This document shows positions 42,484 through 46,052 of a stretch of 46,052 bases of DNA, one piece after another; position 1 is the stretch's first letter, and every line of letters starts with the position of its first letter. The position numbers were made by a program, and so were the translations under genes. The notes below the pieces were generated by a model that saw only the letters and a program-made list of their open reading frames with translations, searched no databases and had not been told where the DNA came from. The stretch is from Alphaproteobacteria bacterium (GTDB lineage Bacteria; Pseudomonadota; Alphaproteobacteria; Micavibrionales; Micavibrionaceae), in assembly GCA_020443295.1 (NCBI GenBank), contig JAGRIJ010000020.1, positions 1 to 46,052 on the forward strand, read 5' to 3'.

Positions 42484-43665
42484 TCAGGTGAGGGAGGGGG
42501 GCGAGCGTTGAAGAGTTCTCTGATTGTCACCTGATTGATCCAGATCACTTTCCTCGCCGCCGGTATTCGTGTCTGAAGCGTTTTCATCAATCATAGCCAG
42601 GGATGTTGGGGACTCGTGTCCGGTCGCCTGTTCAAACTCTCCGCTATTGGGGCTGCTATCTTTATCACCAAATACTTCGTGCAGCAGGAAGACAGCGACA
42701 AGCAGGCCCATGACCTTGCCTGTGTCTCCATCGCCCATTAAGCCGCTGGCGATAACGCTTCCCCGGTCTTCGGTTGAAGATTGTTCGTGCGGCAAGACTC
42801 CTGCTGTAAGGGTGTTTTCGGCCGTTGCCTGAATATCCCGAAGTTGTGTCTGGGCCAGAGCGTCATCGTGCGTTCTTTCCCTTTCATCTGCGTGTGTTCT
42901 TCCGGGCTGGAACGAACGGCTTGCCTGGGTGCTCAGAGAATGCGTTTCTGCTGATGCCACTAGGGTTGTTTGGCCTCCTGATGTGTTCGACATGGCCACA
43001 AGCGTCTGCTGCCGGTAGGTTTCGGGACCGAGCGCCACTCTTTGCGCGCTTTGTGAATCCGAGGGGAAGAATCCCTGTATTTTCGTGCCAGGGAAAAACT
43101 GCATCGTGATTGTCGTTTCTCCTCTTTGAGATGCCGAAGGTCCCCTGATCCCCCGTTTCGTATAATCGATGCCCAGCGCTCTTGCCGCCGCTGCGGAGAC
43201 TTCCGAATGGTTGTTGCGCTCAACTCTGGATCCTGCATAATCTGCAGCGATGGCCCAAGTCTGCCGTCCGGTCTGGTCGTTTGTCAGAAGGATGAAGTCG
43301 CCGTATTTTATTCCGTGTTGATCCCGGTCCGCTTGCGTGATGGCTACATAAGGAACTTCATCAGCATTTACGTATTCCCGTGTTCCGCCGTGGCTGCGGC
43401 CCCAGGCCGTGGTTGAAATATAGTATCCTGTCTGGGGATTGATTACCGGGGTTCCGTCGCGTTGCCCGTTGTCGGTGACCAGCGCCCACCAATTTCCTTC
43501 GTGGCCCGCATTGGGCAAGTAATCCTGTGCGGGGAGGTGAGAGCCGACTGGGGCGTAAGCGGTGGGAGAGCCGTCAAAGTCAATCGTCGCCCGGCCCCCT
43601 CTCGTGTAGGAGGCGGTTTCATTAATCTCAAGTCCCTGAAATCCCTTCAGATCCTCGCCGGACAT
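42484..43665 (-). CDS. GH75 chitosanase-like protein with C-terminal hydrophobic segment
   Basis: The N-terminal region (about residues 24-195) resembles the glycoside hydrolase 75 (fungal-type chitosanase) family: 'ATIDFDGSPTAYAP', 'NWWALVTDNG', 'GYYISTTAWG', 'EYVNADEVPYVAI', then 'WAIAADYAGS' and 'HSEVSAAAARALGI'. Asp142 and Glu155 are the candidate catalytic acids. A low-complexity Gln/Thr/Ser-rich middle (200-310) and a short hydrophobic helix (about 318-333) with an acidic tail follow. There is no N-terminal signal peptide, so where it acts is unclear. The gene has a near-consensus promoter. Identification is from motif memory, not a search. Confidence 0.65.
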   Translation of the reverse strand: MSGEDLKGFQGLEINETASYTRGGRATIDFDGSPTAYAPVGSHLPAQDYLPNAGHEGNWWALVTDNGQRDGTPVINPQTGYYISTTAWGRSHGGTREYVNADEVPYVAITQADRDQHGIKYGDFILLTNDQTGRQTWAIAADYAGSRVERNNHSEVSAAAARALGIDYTKRGIRGPSASQRGETTITMQFFPGTKIQGFFPSDSQSAQRVALGPETYRQQTLVAMSNTSGGQTTLVASAETHSLSTQASRSFQPGRTHADERERTHDDALAQTQLRDIQATAENTLTAGVLPHEQSSTEDRGSVIASGLMGDGDTGKVMGLLVAVFLLHEVFGDKDSSPNSGEFEQATGHESPTSLAMIDENASDTNTGGEESDLDQSGDNQRTLQRSPPSLT

Positions 43666-43697
43666 ACTTTTATCACCCTAAAATATTCTTTTTTTGA

Positions 43698-43727
43698 ATT
43701 ATAGAGAATTGCCGGATTATTGGTCAA
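43698..43727 (-). promoter_or_regulatory. Sigma-70 promoter for the GH75-like gene
   Basis: On the minus strand TTGACC and a perfect TATAAT are 18 nt apart, about 33-60 bp upstream of the ATG at 43665. This is among the best promoter matches in the window. Confidence 0.65.
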
Positions 43728-43791
43728 ATATTTATCCGGGCCTCTGTATGCGAGGGGAATCAGGCGCTGTGCGGTTATCTGATCGATTTTT

Positions 43792-44199
43792 TTAAAACCA
43801 GAGGTCTTTTACGCACCGTCCGTCGCGGGGCAGGTCCTCAAAAGTCGTAAGGCCGTCAAAATGGTCAATCAGCAGGTCGGCCACTGCTTCGGGCTCGGCT
43901 AACCTGACATTCACGGCAATCCTTCGGCGACCGTCTTTTTGCGGTTTCAGCCCTCTCCAGCAGAGAACGCAGCCGCATGTCGGGCAAAAATGAATTTCAA
44001 GAGAGGGCTGCGCTCCGTCGGTTCTTGTGTAGACCTGACTGGGGCCGTTAATCCGGATGCGTTCGTTCTCGTAATCGTAAGCCCAGAGCGTGCCGTAACG
44101 GCGGCACAGGGTGCAGTTGCAGGCCGTGATCGAACCCGGATCGCCCGTTAGCGTCCAGCTCAGTTTTTTGCAGTGGCATGTTCCTTTGAGAGCGGTCAT
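43792..44199 (-). CDS. GFA (CENP-V/glutathione-dependent formaldehyde-activating-like) family protein
   Basis: The ATG at 44199 gives 135 aa. Zinc-binding cysteines follow the family pattern: Cys8 and Cys10 in 'GTCHCKKLSW', Cys27, Cys29 and Cys32 in 'ACNCTLCRRYG', and the later 'FCPTCGCVLCW'. Most family members are small enzymes or binding proteins of uncertain substrate; formaldehyde-glutathione chemistry was shown for only a few. A 45-residue upstream extension in the same frame has no family match. It stands alone, separated by the GH75-like promoter region on one side and a gene-poor stretch on the other. Confidence 0.88.
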   Translation of the reverse strand: MTALKGTCHCKKLSWTLTGDPGSITACNCTLCRRYGTLWAYDYENERIRINGPSQVYTRTDGAQPSLEIHFCPTCGCVLCWRGLKPQKDGRRRIAVNVRLAEPEAVADLLIDHFDGLTTFEDLPRDGRCVKDLWF

Positions 44200-44688
44200 T
44201 CTTTCTTTATAGCAAGGGCGCGTAGGGAGTGAAAGCCGCTGACGCTGAATAATCTGAAGGGCGCAAAAAGCAAATCGCCAGAATTTGACGATAGATTGCG
44301 ATATGGATTCAGCGCGTGAATTATTGCGCGGCAATCCGGCTTTTGAAGCCGGCGGAACGGTTGAAATCCGGGAACTGCTGATAACTTCGTGACGCTTTCG
44401 GACAGTTTTTTTCGATATTACAGAAAGCTGTGCTCCATTAACCTGTTATGCCTGACATGACGTGCCACATATTCACGAGAGGTTCCGCGATTTTTGTTGC
44501 ACGCTTTGCCCACACCGCATTACGCCGTATGTGCGGGGGATGCGAATGAATGTGTGCGGGTTCTGGCAACAATCCTCAAGGCCGCGGATTCAACCTGAGG
44601 GCCAAAACGGCAAAAAATCGTCCGGTATTGGTCATTCGCTTTCGGATACAAATTGTCTTCTATTGACGGCATGTTGTAGATTACCTGC
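44200..44688. other. Gene-poor stretch between the GFA-family gene and the VOC gene
   Basis: I see no convincing gene here. It holds a 29-codon open frame on the plus strand (44303-44392, MDSARELLRGNPAFEAGGTV at its start) that might be a gene remnant, and a 7-bp hairpin CCGGCTT/AAGCCGG (44336-44352) without a T tract. The junction between chromosome and the mobilisable element may lie here or just after the VOC gene, but no direct repeat marks it. Confidence 0.4.
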
Positions 44689-45126
44689 ATGACGCTCAAA
44701 CGGATGGACAATGTAGGAATCGTCGTCGAAGACCTTGACGGTGCGATTGAGTTTTTTTGCGAACTCGGCCTTGAACTTGAAGGGCGGGCAGACATCGAGG
44801 GAGAATGGGCCGGACGTGTCACTGGCTTGGGCGATCAGCGCGTCGAAATAGCCATGATGCGTACACCGGATGGTCACAGCCGCATTGAACTCTCCCGATT
44901 TCTGAGGCCGAATGTCGTTGCGGATCACCGCAACGCCCCGGTAAACGCTCTTGGATATCTCCGCGTCATGTTCGCGGTGGAGAACATCGACGAGACGCTT
45001 GAAAGGCTCTGCAATCGTGGCGCAAAGCTCGTAGACGAAGTAGTCCAGTACAAGGACACCTATCGGCTCTGTTACATTCGCGGACCTGAGGGACTACTTA
45101 TCGGACTTGCCCAAGAACTGAACTAA
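44689..45126 (+). CDS. VOC (glyoxalase/bleomycin-resistance fold) family protein
   Basis: This 145-aa protein has two beta-alpha-beta-beta-beta halves: 'MDNVGIVVEDLDGAIEFFCELG' with 'HSRIELSRFL', and 'LRVMFAVENIDETLERLCNRG' with 'GPEGLLIGLAQEL'. In metal-using members the first strand often carries His (as in D-H-V); here it is Asn8, and the third-strand partner is also not His, so metal binding may be weakened. Function is not predictable beyond the fold. No Shine-Dalgarno is seen and a possible promoter ends just before the ATG, so the message might be leaderless. It may be cargo of the adjoining element. Confidence 0.82.
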   Translation: MTLKRMDNVGIVVEDLDGAIEFFCELGLELEGRADIEGEWAGRVTGLGDQRVEIAMMRTPDGHSRIELSRFLRPNVVADHRNAPVNALGYLRVMFAVENIDETLERLCNRGAKLVDEVVQYKDTYRLCYIRGPEGLLIGLAQELN

Positions 45127-45218
45127 GAACAATACAAACGACCACTGGCAACTAACGTCAGCAGGCGCATCTCTAAACAGTTGGTTGTTGACGCTATATC
45201 CCTCTAAACCCGCTTTGC

Positions 45219-45250
45219 ACCTGAAATAAGGTAAGGAGGACTGCGCCCTG
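45219..45250 (+). other. Candidate origin of transfer (oriT)
   Basis: A small inverted repeat ACCT/AGGT (45219-45222, 45229-45232) is followed by the octamer TGCGCCCT (45242-45249), the core seen at nick sites of RSF1010-like mobilisable plasmids. It lies directly upstream of the mobilisation genes, the usual place. The relaxase type here is not clearly of the RSF1010 family, so the match may be fortuitous. Confidence 0.35.
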
Positions 45251-45285
45251 CCGCATTGGGGTTGTTTCGGGAAGACAAAAACGTA

Positions 45286-45393
45286 ATGGCGGAGAACTGG
45301 GGAGATAGTTCGAACTCCGTCTACGAGGTTCTAGCCGATTGGGAAACGCAGTTAAAGCACGCTGACATTGATTTTGAGGAGTTGGGCCTATGA
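45286..45393 (+). CDS. Tiny ORF ahead of mobC (35 aa), unknown
   Basis: The frame reads MAENWGDSSNSVYEVLADWE and continues to 35 residues, acidic and probably helical. Its TGA stop overlaps the mobC ATG as ATGA, a sign of translational coupling. The frame is open further upstream to 45235 just behind AAGGAGG, so an earlier TTG start (45256 or 45262) is possible. I do not recognise a family; an accessory mobilisation peptide is inferred from position. Confidence 0.5.
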   Translation: MAENWGDSSNSVYEVLADWETQLKHADIDFEELGL

Positions 45394-45887
45394 CCGATTC
45401 CTTCAATCCCGATCAGAGCGAACATATGCGGGAATTCCTTGCCATCGTTCGCGGCGAAACGCCTTCCAAGCCGGAAACATCAACAAAAACAATGGAAAAG
45501 GCCAAGCGCCTACCGAAACGTAAGGACAGCGCGCCGTTCTCGCTGCGTCTGACCAGAGAAGAGCGCGAGCGGCTGGAGACCGAGGCCAAAGGCAAGCCGC
45601 TCGGGGCCTATATCCGTGAAAAGCTACTCGGTGATGGCGTTACGCCAAGGCGTATCCGGCGCAAGCCGTCGCCCGATCATGCTCTGCTGGGCAAGGTTCT
45701 TGGAATGCTCGGCCAGTCCAAGCTGGCGAATAACATGAACCAGATCGCCAAGGCGGCTCATATAGGCGTGCTGGTCCTCACACCTGCCTTGATCGAGGAG
45801 ATTGAGGAAGCCTGCAAGGACATCCGCATGATGCGCAATGCCTTGATGGCGGCGCTTGGATTTCCGATTGACGGGGGCGCGCCATGA
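45390..45887 (+). CDS. mobC: MobC-like plasmid mobilisation relaxosome protein
   Basis: This 165-aa protein has a ribbon-helix-helix-like DNA-binding segment ('APFSLRLTREERERLETEAKG' split over 21 residues, then 'PLGAYIREKLLGDG') and a C-terminal helical part 'LANNMNQIAKAAHIGVL' typical of MobC relaxosome accessory proteins, which help melt oriT for the relaxase. Start and stop overlap its neighbours (ATGA at both ends), forming one tight operon. The composition resembles broad-host-range mobilisation modules more than the neighbouring chromosome. Confidence 0.85.
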   Translation: MTDSFNPDQSEHMREFLAIVRGETPSKPETSTKTMEKAKRLPKRKDSAPFSLRLTREERERLETEAKGKPLGAYIREKLLGDGVTPRRIRRKPSPDHALLGKVLGMLGQSKLANNMNQIAKAAHIGVLVLTPALIEEIEEACKDIRMMRNALMAALGFPIDGGAP

Positions 45888-46052
45888 TCCTTGTGGGCAA
45901 CCAACGCGGCGGGGCGAAGAATCTTGCCAACCATCTGCTCTCACAAGACAACGAGCATGTAGAGGTCCATGAGATCAGGGGCTTTGCCTCTGATGATCTC
46001 CATGGAGCCTTCCATGAAGCCTATGCCATGTCCAAGGGGACACGATGTAAGC
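45884..46052 (+). CDS. Relaxase/mobilisation nuclease, N-terminal fragment (3' end outside window)
   Basis: Fifty-six residues are visible before the window ends: 'MILVGNQRGGAKNLANHLL', 'EHVEVHEIRGFASDDLHGAF' and 'AYAMSKGTRCK'. This N-terminus matches a relaxase family found on alphaproteobacterial plasmids and integrative elements, usually directly behind mobC. The catalytic Tyr and His motifs would lie partly outside the window. The ATG overlaps the mobC stop (ATGA). Confidence 0.82.
   Translation, partial: MILVGNQRGGAKNLANHLLSQDNEHVEVHEIRGFASDDLHGAFHEAYAMSKGTRCK

Noticed and set aside
44303..44392. A 29-codon ORF in the gene-poor stretch
   Set aside because: No ribosome binding site and no family match; kept only as a possible remnant in the description of the gap.
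45127..45190. Integron attC site after the VOC gene
   Set aside because: CAACTAAC and GTTGGTTG form a weak inverted repeat, but the conserved attC core boxes are not present and no other cassette follows.

Overview
The window reads as chromosomal DNA of an alphaproteobacterium, with the left edge of a mobilisable element at its right end. The evidence for the class is the gene content and order: ruvB-ybgC-tolQRAB, a separate F0 ATP synthase operon (atpI-B-E-F'-F) with two b-type subunits, a dciA (DUF721)/mutY divergent pair linked to a DsbA-family gene and smc, and a CcrM-type (GANTC) DNA methyltransferase. Base composition looks close to balanced by eye, which fits a non-rhizobial, non-Caulobacter lineage. 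Something near Micavibrionales is a guess only.

Layout. (1) 1-4378, plus strand: 3' end of ruvB, then ybgC, tolQ, tolR, tolA, tolB; pal and cpoB do not follow. (2) 4391-21436, minus strand: about 17 kb of closely packed genes read right to left: dciA, efp, suhB-like, an OmpA-like periplasmic protein, a DsbA-family protein, smc, the F0 operon, proA, nadD, rsfS, rlmH, envC, ctpA, a divergent polysaccharide deacetylase gene and rppH. (3) 21461-25182: mutY, a secreted protein of unknown function, then folB and ccrM on the other strand. (4) 25315-31634, minus strand: rnhB, pepN, proB, obg, rpmA, rplU. (5) 31851-36747: the divergent mntH/mntR manganese pair and two tandem nhaD Na+/H+ antiporter genes. 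(6) 36751-44199: accessory chromosomal region with a CPBP membrane protein, a PncA/isochorismatase-like hydrolase, a PLP aminotransferase, tRNA-Pro(CGG), several unrecognised proteins, a GH75-chitosanase-like protein and a GFA-family protein. (7) 44689-46052: a VOC-family gene followed by a mobilisation module (tiny ORF, MobC-like protein, relaxase N-terminus cut by the window end), with a possible oriT just upstream.

How the genes work together. Envelope functions dominate the left part: Tol machinery, EnvC/CtpA cell-wall control, a DsbA-family oxidoreductase and an OmpA-like protein. The centre combines chromosome maintenance (Smc, DciA, MutY, CcrM, RNase HII), ribosome assembly and translation (RsfS, RlmH, EF-P, L21, L27, Obg) and proline synthesis (ProB, ProA). 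The right part deals with ion homeostasis (MntH/MntR, NhaD pair), suggesting a saline or alkaline habitat.

The most unusual signals are regulatory rather than coding. rsfS appears to start at AUU behind a perfect GGAGG, with a terminator-like hairpin in its leader. Six GANTC sites are packed into the 132-bp ccrM upstream region. A 16-bp hairpin covers the ribosome binding site of a 129-aa unknown gene. No CRISPR array, insertion sequence, rRNA or prophage was seen.
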